Below are positions 24,654 to 36,664 of a stretch of 64,000 bases of DNA, piece after piece (position 1 is the first letter of the stretch; the number at the start of each line of letters is the position of its first letter). The stretch lies in the NCBI RefSeq assembly GCF_950023065.1, contig NC_088681.1, forward strand, positions 46,906,836-46,970,835. The letters are read 5' to 3'. The translations under genes and the position numbers were made by a program. Source of the DNA: Planococcus citri. Its lineage: Eukaryota > Arthropoda > Insecta > Hemiptera > Pseudococcidae. The notes under the pieces were generated by a model that was not told the DNA's origin, ran no database searches, and saw only the letters and a list, made by a program, of their open reading frames with translations.

Positions 24654-27089
24654 TGATTATAGGTGCTGACGTGCATTTTTCGATGCCGAAATTCCCACGA
24701 GGCACATCTAGGGCATCACACGGATGTATCGTACATATACAAACCAAATTCCAGCCTCCTAGGTCAATTTGGGGGGCGGTGGGAGGCTCCAGAGATGACA
24801 TAAGATCAAAAAGTGCAAAAATCCACTTTTTTGTATAAGTAGGTACAGCTGTAAAGGGATGGAGAGGGATTTAAAAGTCTGTACGCCATCCCAAAAATTT
24901 GGATATCCACGAATATTGACCCAAGGTCATTCCCACTCAAGCCCCTCAATTCGTACGACAAATCAAGCCAAAATACCTACCTTTGAGCAAATTTTATATG
25001 TTTCGTCAAAAAAAAAAAAAAAAAATACACATCAGACATGCGAATAATTGATGGATTTGTACTTTTGAAGTCCCAAAATGTTGTGCTTGTATCTAAGTTT
25101 TTTTCAAAATTTTGACAAATGGAGGTCCAAAAAATTTTAATTTTAAAAATTGGGTTTTAGGACTTGTCTCGAGCCAGCTATGGGATCAAGTCGGTTCAGA
25201 TTTTGGATTTAAAGTTTAAATTTATGTAGAAAAAAAATCAGCTTTTCAGAATTTTTCCATGTTGATTTTATGGCCATTTGCTCCAAATTTAGAGCCCTTA
25301 AAATCAGAATTGGCTTCTCACTATATTGTGAGGAGAAAGTAGGTAGTGACTAATAAGCTCAAAAATGATTAGCAAAACATGCCAAATTTCAAAAATCGGT
25401 GCGAATCTTCAACACAAATTTGTTTTTGAGCTGAGAATGGATCCATTCGATTTTGCAACTTGAATTCAGCTCTGGCAAAATGCCAACAGTGAAAATTGAA
25501 AGTATGTAATGTAATTTTATTGCATTCAAGCTGGTTTGTGTGCGAGTAAGTTACCCAGTACAATGTGAAGTGTCATGATACATGGTCTTTCAACCCTCTG
25601 CGAATGTGCAGAAAAATGTATTATAGGTACAAGAAGGTATCCTTCTCTTTCCAACTACAATAATATCTTCTACGTATACTTCAGCTAAGTTGCGGAAAAA
25701 ATTAAACTTTTTACAGCACAACCGCTGCGGGGACTATAGAGGATGAGATGAAACGCAGAAAAAAAAGCCCCAGACGTGGTACTTGTTTCCCAGCTCTCAT
25801 TTCGGTTGCTTGGCTGGCCCCCTCTGTAATATACGATATACTTACGTTTCTCGTATTGTACGCGTACACGTAAACGTGTAAAATAAGAAAACCGACCGCA
25901 TCCGCATCGTCTAATACATAAAACGTAATTGGCGCCCTGGGATTTTAGCGCGCGCACAGATAACGTTTTTCCAATTTTATTATAAGCAGCCATTTTGGTA
26001 CGTCTTAAAAGATCATCAATCATGTTTTCGATATAGAGATATATTATTCTAGTATACTCGTACATTGCTCGGCTTGGTTGGGTGGTGCGAGGAAGTCGAG
26101 CTCGAGAATCGAGATGCAGTAAAGGTGGTAGCGGTGTATGGCGCCCCTGGATTCTATCTCTACTACTTTTCTAATTCGGTCGAAGGATTAAGTGTATAAG
26201 GTTGTTTAAGTATTTGGCGAAGGGATGAGGGGTGGCCACGCGAGCGAGTGGAACGAGCAGAAGAGGGGTTGGGTGGGCTGAGAATTTGATATTTCAAATA
26301 GACATAAGAAGCTTTATCATCTTTCACACAGTCATGTACCATGTAATAATTCACGACTTTAATATTTTAATTGAATTTTAATGACGGTGGCGTCCGAGTT
26401 GTACGTATTTGCAAGAGGGTAACTAAGTATAAGGGTAGGTAGATGAGATTAAGATATGAAAGTAGGTATTTATGGGGTGTTTGAAAACAACTCCGGGGTT
26501 CTTCTCGCTCGAAGAATTATCATTATTTTTTCCGCACGCTATTATTAAAGTGTTTTGATAATGATGAGCTTTTAAATAGGTACTTACTTTGTACACATTT
26601 TAAAGTAGTTGGTTTCTTTTTATTCTTCCATGTTTGAGACTGAAATTTTCGCTGTAGTAAGATAAAGCGTGTTTGGTTATTCGCACGTGTCATTTGAAGA
26701 ATTTACAAAATTTCTCAGTCTCCGATCTCTCAGATCTTTGTGGAAGTGATTTGTGAAAATTTCAAGTCATATTGGTTTTGAGAGTGTTGTAAAAATGTAA
26801 CTGTGATGTTTCGGAAATTCCGCAGAAATTATTGGAGCAATGTTGGTAGGAACGACTTTTAAGATTTCTTAAGCAGTTTTAGTCAATTTGGTTTTAAATT
26901 CATTACTCTTTGTTAATTTTCAGTGATTTCAATGCTTATCTTTGCAATTTTACATTATCTATTTTATTACGTTTTCAACATTTTTCAAACATTTTTTGAC
27001 GTTTCAGTTATTTTTCAAGACTTTGGTCATTTTTTCATGTTTTGGTTACCAATTTTATTTATTTCCAACAGGATACACATCTTTTTATT
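24654..27089. other. intronic DNA, no gene recognised
   Basis: Positions 24840-25560 resemble diverged dispersed repeat text. Positions 25620-26620 are a unique island with a CpG-rich part near 25850-26130 and a TACTCGTA octamer at 26055. No gene is supported; a 126-codon minus-strand frame at 25685-26065 has no recognisable domain. Confidence 0.5.
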
Positions 27090-27640
27090 CAGCAATACAA
27101 TTGCAAAGCCTTGCATTTTGCCATAAAATTGTCAAAGTCTCGCTTTTTTTCACGAAATATTGCAAGAAATCTCACTTAAAATGACTGAAATTTGTCGATT
27201 ATTTGCACAAAAATCCGGTCTCAATTTTTTCAAAATAAACAATGTATGTAAAAAAAAAATTACGAGTATCAACTTTTTCGACAATAATTCCCAAAAAGCC
27301 ATGCTTTTTATTAAAATTGTCATTTCAAAAATTGGTCAAAAATGTCAAAATTCTCGCTTTTTAGCAAAATTGCTGAAATATATCACTTTTTGCCAACATA
27401 ATAGCAATAAAGTCCTGTCTTTTGTCTAAATTGCAAAAAGTCGTATTTTTTGTAAAAAATTGCCAAAAATTGTCGTTTTTTGTAAAAAAAAATTGAACGA
27501 TATTTTTCTAAAAATGATGTAAGAATTTCGCTATTTGCCAAAAATTACCAAAAAGTTGCAAAATGGTCTGATTTTATTTGACAAAAATTGTGAAGTAAGT
27601 AATTTGCAAAATGCTCTTGTTTTTTTGTGATTTTTTTTCT
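27090..27640. repeat. Degenerate 'GCCAAAAATTGCC' repeat block (copy 3)
   Basis: The text resembles the 10.5-12.3 kb block in the same orientation (TCTCGCTTTTTTTCACGAAA, CAAAAAGTCGTATTTTTTG). It fades into T-rich text to about 28110. Confidence 0.65.
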
Positions 27641-28119
27641 ACATTAAAATGTTTTGCTCACTTCTTTTTGGTTACTTTTTGATCACTGTTTTGAGCTTTT
27701 TTAGCTATTGAATGATCTTGTTTTTTTTGTAATTTTTTCTACATTACAAATGTTTTGCTCACTTTTTTGAGCTTTTTTAACCCCACAAGCCCTGGAATTT
27801 TCAGCTCTTTTTTGGTAATTTTTCAAAATTTCAATGGTGTTTTGAGTATTTTTACATCATCTTATTGCGTTTTTAGCTCTTTTTCATAAACTTCTGACCA
27901 GCTTAACTGCAATTTCATCATTTTTTTTTTGCTACTTGCAGTGTTTAAATGTTTTGCATTTAACAGAAGTTTAAACGAAGTTTTATGCAAACTGTTCTAA
28001 ATTTTGTCGAATTTTTCGGAAATTTCTTGATTTTTTGGTTATTTTTAGTGTTTTTTATTCATGTTTGTAAGTCATTTTATTTATGCAATTGGACGAAATT
28101 CCTTCTGTTTTTTTTTTTT

Positions 28120-28520
28120 TTTTTTTTTTTTATGAAACTTGAAGTATCACAAGTCCATCACCATTCCTATGATGTCGGACTTTCACCATGATCCAAAAGT
28201 TCGCAGCTTTCGTGCGTAATCGCAAACAAAATTGAGCTTTTTGAAATTTCATGGGATAACTTCGCATAAAATTCATTAAAAATTGAATTTCTCAGGGACG
28301 GCTGAACCAATTTTGATCAAATTTGAAATTTCACAACTAGGCTACTAACCGCATATTTCACCATCATTATCAAGTTCCAAAAGCTCAAAGCTTCCAAGTT
28401 TATCGAGTGACAAAATTTTTTTTCGACATTTTTTAAAACTCATTATTTAGAAAAGGGTTGAACCAATTTTGATCAAATTTGAAATTTCACTAGATCTGCA
28501 CGATTCCTACAAATGTGACC
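28120..28520. repeat. ~160-190 bp tandem repeat 'TGAACCAATTTTGATCAAA'
   Basis: Three partial tandem copies of a unit containing GAACCAATTTTGATCAAAT, then AAATTTCAC and CACCATGATCCAAAAGTTC. They start near 28128, 28316 and 28474. The same unit occurs at 62.1-63.6 kb. In both places it directly adjoins a TTCGCGAA satellite array. Confidence 0.85.
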
Positions 28521-28539
28521 CTCAATTTTTGATGAATCA

Positions 28540-29350
28540 TTCATGAATGATCAATTTTTTTAAATAACCATTTGCCAAACGCCAATGAATTGAGCAATTC
28601 TTCAATTTATGAATCAATTCGTTCGCGAACTAGTCACTTATACGAATCGATTCGTTCGCGAACGAGTCACATCTACGAATCAATTCGTTCGCGAATGATT
28701 CATAAAAAATAAATCAATCCGTTCGTGAATGATTCACCAAGAATTGAGCAAATGAATCAATTCGTTCGCAAATGAGTCACTAATAGGAATCGATTCGTTC
28801 GCGAACGAGTCACTTATACGAATCGATTCGTTCGCGAACGAGTCACATCTACGAATCAATTCGTTCGCGAACGAGTCACATCTACGAATCAATTCGTTCG
28901 CGAATGATTCACTTATACAAATCAATCCGTTCGCGAATGATTCATAAAAAATAATTCAATCCGTTCGTGAATGATTCACCAAAAATTGAGTAAATGATTC
29001 GATTCGTTCGCGAACGAGTCACTTATAGGAATCGATTCGTTCGCGAACGAGTCACTTGTACGAATCGATTCGTTCGCGAACGAGTCACTTGTACGAATCG
29101 ATTCGTTCGCGAACGAGTCACTTGTACGAATCGATTCGTTCGCGAACGAGTCACTTATACGAATCAATTTGTTCGTGAATGATTTAGTAACTATTGATCA
29201 ACTCGTTCGCGAATGATTCACCAAGAAATCAATCAATTTATTTACTTAGTCGCCAATTGTTCGTAAATGATTCGATTCGATTCTAAACAGATCAATTATC
29301 AATTGCTGTACAAATGTTTCAAAAAAAGTGAATCAATTCGTTCGTAAAAA
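28540..29350. repeat. Satellite array built on TTCGTTCGCGAACGAA (copy 2, inverted)
   Basis: Tandem units of about 33 bp, most regular at 28985-29165, where ATTCGTTCGCGAACGAGTCA followed by CTTGTACGAATCG repeats with few changes. The right edge (29260-29390) is the complement of the left edge of copy 1 at 5.24-5.40 kb. The array is therefore an inverted copy of that larger repeat, with about 23 kb between them in one intron. Confidence 0.93.
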
Positions 29351-29399
29351 ATTTTTATTTACTTAAAGAAAAGTCGGTCTTCTCACGCGAGTGTTTTTT

Positions 29400-31428
29400 T
29401 CATCGTTAGCGCTTTTTTTGGTAAAAAAAAATTGGTAAAATTGCCGCAATTAGTTCTAAAAATAGGTACAAAAATTTATCAAAAGTTTCTGCGCATTTTT
29501 GAGAATTTTTTTTTTAACAAGAGAGGAAAAACTGAAAAATAACAGTTTCAGTTTTAATTTTTCAATTTTCAGTTTTTTGTTTCTATTTTTTAAAAAAATT
29601 TTTAGTTAGAAGTTTTTTTTTATTTTCTTCTTTCAGTTCATATTGGTTCTAGTTGAACATAGGTACATATTCAAGGGAGGTAAATACCCTTATTGGGTTT
29701 GCAAAAATCTTCATTTTGATATAAAACGTAGTAGGATTTGATAGCGAATTTTTTTTTGATTTTTTCTTACATTTTTATTGTTTTTTTATGGCGCTTAAAA
29801 ATCTTAGCCCTAATCATAGTGTTTCACAACCGTTCAATTGTGTTTCAAAGATGCAAATTTTGCTTAAGTGGTCATCAAAAGTTGGTAATGTTCTGTGAGT
29901 TTAATGTTTTTCTGAATATTCTTACTTCACTTCAACACATTTCATTACTTTTTGGTAATTTTCTGTGATTCTAGTAAACGTTTTCGCTGAACTTTTTTCT
30001 TTTTTTTTTCGTAATCAAGAGGAATTTTTTTTCCTCTTAGCTGCTACTTTACTTTTTTTCCGTTGAAATTACTCGATAGTGATGTAACGAAACTATATGG
30101 AAAAAATTCTTTCCACATCAAAGTGGACAGACGTTTTAATTATCGGTATTGGCCGGCACTTTTGGATAACATAACGCATCCGTGTCCGTCTGCCATGGCA
30201 GAACTGCCTCTCTTTCGGCTCCTCTGGCCTCAAGAGATACTATACACTATGCTTAGAGGGCATCCAAGTATTAAAGGAAATTTTAACAGCCAATAAAAAC
30301 ACACCATTAGGCATAAACCACCGCGCGACCGTATAGTACGTGTGCATTCTATACATATAATCTAATAGCATATACGAGTATACCAAGTTTGAACCATTCA
30401 TATGTGCGGTAATTTAACGAGCCCGGGCAATAAATAAAGCTTTGAAATGTAATTAATTCCGTACCATCATTTTGGAACATTGTGTGTCTGCCGATGCCAT
30501 ATTCCCGATGGTATCGAAGAACGAGAACTAAAGCTGCGGAGAAATTGTATAGAAAATAGCGACTTTTTATATCTCGTTCATTTTTTTTTTTTTTTTTGAG
30601 TGCGAGAGCTTCTTATTTTCTTTAGTAGGTGTTGGGATAAGTATATTCGGGTGTATAATTCATCTTTTATTCTCGAATGTATTATATGGCCTGGTCTGTG
30701 TGCCACCGACCACTGTAATCACGTACACGAGTATATTAATCTTATATCGACGAAGACGATAGCCGCCTAATTTGATGTCGAATAAGAGTGGATTACATCC
30801 GCGAGCTCCAAGCTCCATATTTGTCTCGTACGCAGTACGCACGTGGTAATTATAGCTATACCTTTTCGAACCTCGCGTGTTTTTTTATTTTTTGGATAAA
30901 AAAATCACTGGTTTTGTCGAGTAGTCATCTTTTATGTATGGTACAAAGGTGTGTAGGTCTGAAAGATACATTGGGAGAAGTTGAGCTGATGGCGAGGTAT
31001 CGATGTGTGTTATCTTTTTGTGTACGTGGTGTATTAATTTTATGTATACGTAAGTCTAGTCGTCGTTGTTTACGCGATCGTCGCCAAAAATGGATCGTTG
31101 ACTCGAGGCAAGAATTTCATTGATCGATTTGCCACACTGCTGCATTTATAATCCACGAAGCTCGAGCCCACCGCGTGTTTTCATTCTAGTAAACGTTTAT
31201 GCCACTTTATCGTCGCTTTGCATGGGTGGATTATAAATCAATAAATCTGTCGATATCGATCGGAGAAAATTTTCAGAGGTGTTTTCCGAGTATTCGAGAA
31301 TTCGAAAATTGAGTTCGTTTTATGTACGTATCGGTGTAAACTTCCATCATTCTACCAATTAAAAGAACAGACGAGATCATTTTTCGAAAGTTGTGTGAAA
31401 AATGTCAACATATTTTTACACAAGACCC
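29400..31428. other. intronic DNA, no gene recognised
   Basis: Positions 29400-30060 are AT-rich. Positions 30060-31330 are a unique island of higher complexity (notably 30080-30300), with TATACGAGTATA at 30372. No exon is supported. Confidence 0.5.
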
Positions 31429-31436
31429 ACCTTATG

Positions 31437-32174
31437 CAGTGCCGGTTTTAAGGGGGGGGGGGATTTGGGTGATAATCCCCCCCCCAAGAGGTCAGTTTTT
31501 TTGGAAAAAAATTTTGATGCTATATAAAGTGGGAATTTTCCAAGCATTTTTGCGCTCTTGTTTCACTGAGATGGATGCCGATTACAAACCGATGTTCATT
31601 TTTTTTCATCTTTTTTGAGAAGAAGAAGCCTTTTTTTTTTCTTCTCAAGCCCACATTATAGGTATATTCGTACACGATTTACTTTGAATAATGCTTTGCA
31701 GACAAATTTCAGTCACTGAGGTCCCTCCTTTTTAAAAATTAAATAAATAAATGTCATATTTATTCAGTGGCGTGGCCAGGGAGTAAAGGGGGCCATTGTC
31801 CTCCCTTGCGAACGAAAATTTGAAATAAAACATGCAAAAGTGAACGTTTTTTTTGTTGTTCAGACCCATTTTTCTAAAAATTTTCGCTCTCGCTTCGCTC
31901 GAGCAGTAATTTTACCTTCATTTTCATAATATAATCACCACACATCACAATAGGTTTCCAGAAAGTGACTCCTAATTTCGATTTTTCATCCCTAAAAATC
32001 TGGTTTTGCCTCATCTTTGAGGAAATTCTGACTATGCCACTGTATTTATTTGATTTCTGCTCTCCGAGAAGCTTAATTTTTACACCCCCCCCCCACCCAA
32101 AAAATGAGAGGACAAAATTGTTTGGTTCTGACCCAATTATCCCCCTCCAAGGAAAAATCCTGGCACCGGTACTG
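31437..32174. mobile_element. Non-autonomous hAT-type element, 738 bp
   Basis: Exact 8-bp duplication ACCTTATG at 31429-31436 and 32175-32182. The ends CAGTGCCGGTTTTAAGG (left) and CAGTACCGGTGCCAGG (right, complement) are followed by long G-tracts. It contains a copy of the CGCTCTCGCTTCGCTCGAGC motif near 31886 and a complete smaller hAT element at 31765-32042. No transposase is present. Confidence 0.93.
31765..32042. mobile_element. Nested hAT-type MITE, 278 bp
   Basis: Exact 8-bp duplication TATTTATT at 31757-31764 and 32043-32050. The ends are CAGTGGCGTGGCCAGG and, at the right, the complement CAGTGGCATAGTCAG. It lies wholly inside the hAT element at 31437-32174 and so inserted after it. 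Confidence 0.93.
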
Positions 32175-32182
32175 ACCTTATG

Positions 32183-33280
32183 TCGTCGTCTCCGCAAAAC
32201 CATTTCAAAACTATTCCTATCTATGAAGTATTTGAGAACCCATCTCATCATCGTGTTGAGGTAGAACTTCACTCGATGAATTTTCACCCCCTTTACGAAA
32301 ATATTTCTAGCACGGATTTCCTCCACTCCTTTGCACAAAATTAAAACCCTTTTCTATCGCCAACTTCTTCGCACAAGTTCACCTGCATAATACGATGTAT
32401 GTACTTGACTTACGTCGCGACCACGTGAAATTCCTGTTCCAAAATTCCGTTGTGGAGCTGTTGGTCTATATGGGCGCATTTCGCTCGAGGTAAATTACAA
32501 CTTGGTACCTTACGCTTCGATAAAGCGTAAAAATTTAATGGCGTTCGTATTTTCTAGTATTTTACCTACCCACCTGTATCACCTAGGGTATTTCGCCTTG
32601 CTTATCCTTAAGACACGCAGACAGAGGGCAGACGGAGGGGGCGCAGCGTATAAAGAAGCGTAATCTGAAATGTATTACTCTTAGGAGAAAAACATTACCG
32701 AAATACGAGTCAGGCTCTTTTAATAAAATCCGCTTAACTTGCTCATCATCATCATATTTTCTCCGCAGTCATGCTGTAGGTACCTCGAACCGAGCAAAAT
32801 GTCGAGGTTTCTTTTCCTCCTTTTTTTTTTCGTTTTCTTTCACTTTTTTTTCATTTAATTTGCTCTTTACGCGGAAAAATCCGCGTTATATAGGTACCTA
32901 TTCATTTTGCTTCGAAGGCATAAATGTGACAAATGTCGCCTTATTCGTTATCATTTTTGTTTTAATTTCGTTCGCCCATCACTGTTTCAGTTTCTGTCTC
33001 GGTGATAATTTAATTTTAAAGATAAATTGATCCGAGGATTTTTTTAAAGTGTAATTTTCTTTTGGAAATTCAGGCTGTTACATTATGTCAGCTTATTGTA
33101 TGGCGAGATATTTTGAGCGAGATCATGCTCAGAATTCGTTTCACGATCTCAGACCTTTGTGATCATGGCTAACGAATTTTTAATTTTTTTCCTTCTTAGT
33201 ACCTATATTGATATACATTTACATTTCAATACACAGCCATCTCACGTTTATTGTAATATCGGTGGTTTTTGTTGAGTTTT
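32183..33280. other. unique-looking intronic DNA
   Basis: No gene is recognised. CpG-containing text lies near 32400-32530 and 32620-32660, and there are T-rich runs near 32820-32860. Confidence 0.5.
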
Positions 33281-33289
33281 TCGTGTTTA

Positions 33290-33560
33290 AATGAGATTTC
33301 TTGGAAAAATGAGTTCTTAAAAAGGAAAAATTTCAATGTTTGGAAAAATTTTTGAGTTGTTTGGTTTCATTAAAAGTGATCTAGAGGCGGAAAAAAGCAT
33401 TCTACGGAAAAATGAGGTCGAGGAAAATTGTAGAGAATTAAATTTTCAATCGACTTAATGTCGTTAGATTTTTTCTAAAATATGCTTAGTTTTCGAGTTC
33501 TTCTCAAAAAACTAAAATTTTGTGAAATGCGCGAATTCCATTTTTCTGTAGTGTTTCATT
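33290..33560. repeat. Copy of a repeat inverted relative to 35750-36010
   Basis: The text here (for example AGTTTTCGAGTTCTTCTC and ATCGACTTAATGTCGTTAG) is matched as reverse complement at about 35750-36010, with modest divergence. The partner lies in the inner part of the element at 35255-36303. This segment is therefore probably a fragment of another copy of that element. Confidence 0.8.
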
Positions 33561-33789
33561 TTGATATGAAGACCACATGACACTCACTCGTATTGTCAAA
33601 TCCGTCGAAAAACATTATTTAAAGTGTATTAAGGCCAGTGGTGACCATTTTGAGCACTTACACTAAACATTTCCGCGTTATAATTGAATAAAAGTTAAAT
33701 TTTGGAAATTTTTTTCAAATTTTGCAACAAATTTGCCAGCTGACTTTTGCCCCCCCTCCCTGTATATGAAGTCACCCAGTATCACAATT

Positions 33790-35247
33790 TCACCACCATC
33801 ATTAAATCTATGCTCAGTAATAGGATATTCTCTGTCACCCACATGGGAAAGTCCAGTAGATGGAGAAGGCCAAAAAATTGGCTGCCACAATAGGGTGGTT
33901 CAAGAATCACTTTTTTTTTAATTTCAAGGTGAGCAACCCCTAATGTTGTTCCTTATGGTTAAAAAAAAATACCTTTTCAAGGATTTTTCAAAAAAATAAT
34001 GTTTAGAGGTGGCGTATCGATGTTTTGTACGGAGCGCGCGACGTCGGCGTTACTCCACGATGTACTTGTGGCGCGGCATCCGTGTTCGCCGGGCGAACGC
34101 GTTTTCATATCAACTCAATTAATATGTTCGTTGCATTGCGCGGTTGATGTACGATTTTAGTTTTCTGTCATGCTTTTGATTAATTTTCTCCATTACAATG
34201 CATTTTACGGATTAAAAAATTATAGTTTTCCACTTGTTTGGTTCTTTTTTGGAAAACGTCACTTTAATTCCTAAAGGAGAGAAAAAGCGAATCATTCTTC
34301 TGTTTGAAATGAATACAGTGATGTATTTTTGTAAGAGACAACGTAAATAAATAATTTTAAGATCATTTCTGTTTTTTATACGCATTAGTAGCTTTCATTA
34401 CTTAGATTCGCTTACCTGCGACCTTAAATAATTTCATTCTTTTTGTTTTGCTTCATCATTTCGCTGTATACGAACAAAGAGCGAAATTTGCAATTCAAAA
34501 TTCCTAAAATTCATTGCGGAGAAGAAGATAACACCAAAGTATAACTGGGTTTAATAAAATCATATCGTAACGCCATGCAACGAACGTGTCAATACAAAAC
34601 GCGTTCGCCCGGGCGAACACGGATGCCGCGCCACGAGTACGTCCTGGAGTAACGCCGACGTCGCGCGCTCCATACAAAACATCGATGCGCCACCTCTAAA
34701 AATTATTTTTTTGAAAAATCCTTGAAAAGGTATTTTTTTTTAACCATAAGGAACAACATTAGGGGGTGCTCACCTTGAAATTTAAAAAAAAAGTGATTTT
34801 TGAACCACCCTACTGCCACAAGGGAGTATTCTCACCCCAATCCTGTTCAACATATACCTACACAAATGAATAGCCAATTGGAGACCAGACTAGACACTTT
34901 CTGTATGCAGATGACCTGGCAGGAACTGCTCAGGGGGATACACACATAGAGGTACATACAAGGAATGCTGCAGGAAACACTGAATAAACTAGAGACTTAC
35001 TATAAATTGATAATGCCCTCAGACCAAATCTATCTAAAACTCAAGTGTGTAGCTTCTACCTGAAAAATGTAAAGGCGAAGTGCTCATTGAAGCTGGTATG
35101 GGGAGGAGTGCAGCTGGAGAACTGTGAAAATCCCAAGTACCTAGGAATCACACTAAAATGAACCCTCACATACTATAAAAGACACTATGAGAACACCAAA
35201 ATGAAGGTGGATGCAAAAAACCACTTAATGTAGAAACTGGTATCAAC
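33790..35247 (+). pseudogene. Reverse transcriptase core fragment (interrupted)
   Basis: Before the insertion the frame reads a segment ending in W-L-P-Q, and after it G-S-I-L-T-P-I-L-F-N-I-Y. Together these form the family's 'LPQGS.L.P.LFNIY' motif. Next comes F-L-Y-A-D-D-L-A near 34900, the catalytic YADD box of reverse transcriptases. Further on, Y-L-G-I-T near 35140 and Y-K-R-H-Y-E-N-T-K-M-K-V near 35174-35210 match the segment that follows the palm in jockey-like proteins. Stops and shifts separate these pieces. The fragment ends where the second element is inserted, inside a T-R-W-G codon run. Confidence 0.88.
33891..34812. mobile_element. Long-TIR element with 9-bp duplication (Mutator-like structure), 922 bp
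   Basis: It begins TAGGGTGGTTC and ends GAACCACCCTA. The inverted repeats extend about 220 bp (33891-34110 against 34590-34812) with few differences. The flanks share an exact 9-bp duplication, CTGCCACAA, at 33882-33890 and 34813-34821. Long terminal repeats with a 9-bp duplication suggest the Mutator superfamily. Each arm contains a strikingly CpG-rich block (about 34025-34110 and 34596-34680) in an otherwise AT-rich element. No transposase is present. It interrupts the reverse transcriptase motif LPQGS. Confidence 0.85.
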
Positions 35248-35254
35248 AAGATGG

Positions 35255-36303
35255 CAAACACTGTCAACCAACAATACTGGCAACTCCATTTAAAATACAT
35301 CGGGTATTTTTGTTACAACAAGGATGCTATCTGAGCGGCTTGGTATGGAAGTAATCCTCATGTCAAGGGCTGTGACTGGTCGATTCAAATCTCTCGACTA
35401 TCAGTACCATATATCGCACCTCGGGAGTTATAAGGTCACATCTCAAAAAAAATCAATTTTGATGTTTTTACATTTTTGGGGTTTGCATGACCCCCTGCAA
35501 CCAAAAATAACACTTTGAGTCGGGTATGCTGCTTAGATCATGTAAAAAATGCAAAGGGCCTATCTCAAAATTTCTACAACATTGCAAGTTGTTTGGAGTT
35601 ATAAGGTCACATCTCAAAAAACTCCTCTTTCTTTGAGTAAAATTCGCACATACAAAGTGTCAGAAACCAGTTTCGATAGTGTTGAACGTTTTTAAGATGT
35701 AAAATAATCACAAGGAGTGTATTTTTTGTAGGTTTGTTCCAAAACAAAAAATTTTTAAAATAGAACATTTTTCAGAAAAATTAATTTGCACATAATATAT
35801 TGAAATTTTAGTTTTTTGAGAAAAACTCAAAAACTAAGCACTCTAGAAAAAAACTAACGACATTATGTCGATTGGAAATTTAATTCTCTACCATTTTGAT
35901 ATCATGAAAATTTTTTTGGACGCTTTTTTTCGCCTCCAGATCACTTTTTATGAAAGGTTGTAACTCAAAATGTTTTCCAAACATTGAAATATTTCCTCTT
36001 TAAGATTTTATTTTTCAAAATATTCTTATGCTAAATGAAGGTAGGATACCCAATCTTCAAAATGACATGCTATTCATTCCTCACAATTGATTATAAGTTG
36101 ATGAAAAGAATGAATCAAGTTTTAAAAAAAAAGAAAATCACTCTCCTGTAAAATTTCACTTTTTTGAGATGTGACCTTATTACTCCCAAGGTGCGATATA
36201 ATAACAAACTGATGTGATAGGATTTAGTTACATACCAGGCTGCTGGGAGGATTAAACATCATTTTTCAACACAGTTGCCAGTATTGTTAGTTGACAGTAT
36301 TTG
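35255..36303. mobile_element. TIR element with 7-bp duplication, 1049 bp (hAT-like ends)
   Basis: Terminal repeats of about 31 bp: left CAAACACTGTCAACCAACA, right complement CAAATACTGTCAACTAACA. AAGATGG is duplicated at 35248-35254 and 36304-36310. The duplicated sequence is the retrotransposon's own codon run for R-W, so the insertion site is certain. The observed 7-bp match may be a decayed 8-bp hAT duplication. It contains a second pair of inverted repeats at 35410-36200. Confidence 0.8.
35410..36200. mobile_element. Inner inverted-repeat element, ~790 bp
   Basis: Inverted repeats of about 40 bp start TATATCGCACCTCGGGAG at the left and end CTCCCAAGGTGCGATATA at the right. Both continue into a shared TAAGGTCACATCTCAAAAA. 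The latter word recurs internally near 35600. TA flanks both sides, which is compatible with a nested TA-target element. Alternatively, these are inner repeats of the 35255-36303 element. A related fragment lies inverted at 33290-33560. Confidence 0.65.
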
Positions 36304-36660
36304 AAGATGGGGAGCAAAGCCAAAGACACTGAGGACAACAGCCATGGCACTGTGCTACTCTACAGCAGAGTGTGGATGCGCCACCTGGGACCAATCAGCA
36401 CACACTAAGAAGATCGACCTAGCTCTCAACAACACCATGAGCATTGTGTCTGGTTGCCTCAGACCAACCAGCATTAAATACCTACCAAGGATATGCGGCA
36501 TTGCACCCCCTGGGATAAGACCATGTGTGGTGGCAGATGTAGAGAGGACAAAAGAGGAACAAGACCCCGTCATGTTATATTCAACCAGAATCCCAGTTGG
36601 GAGAAAATCTGCTCTTACCCGACATAAAAACGTGGGCAGGAGATTTAACACTTTACGCCA
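36304..36660 (+). pseudogene. Jockey-like ORF2, post-RT segment
   Basis: From the duplicated AAGATGG the frame runs open through G-A-K-P-K-T-L-R-T-T and A-L-C-Y-S-T-A-E. It then passes S-A-H-T-K-K-I-D-L-A-L-N, S-G-C-L-R-P-T and C-G-I-A-P-P-G-I-R. I associate this series with the region after the reverse transcriptase in arthropod jockey/CR1-type elements. It stays in one frame for about 100 codons and then loses family similarity near 36650, where the next insertion begins. Confidence 0.88.
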
Positions 36661-36664
36661 ATGC

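Noticed and set aside
25685..26065. 126-codon minus-strand frame
   Set aside because: No recognised domain, no good splice context, and a length compatible with chance.
30063..30296. 77-codon frame in a higher-complexity island
   Set aside because: It is short, with no domain and no splice support. The island could equally be regulatory or simply unique DNA.
31874..32338. 154-codon minus-strand frame
   Set aside because: It crosses the ends of two hAT-type elements with exact target duplications, so it is composite transposon sequence.
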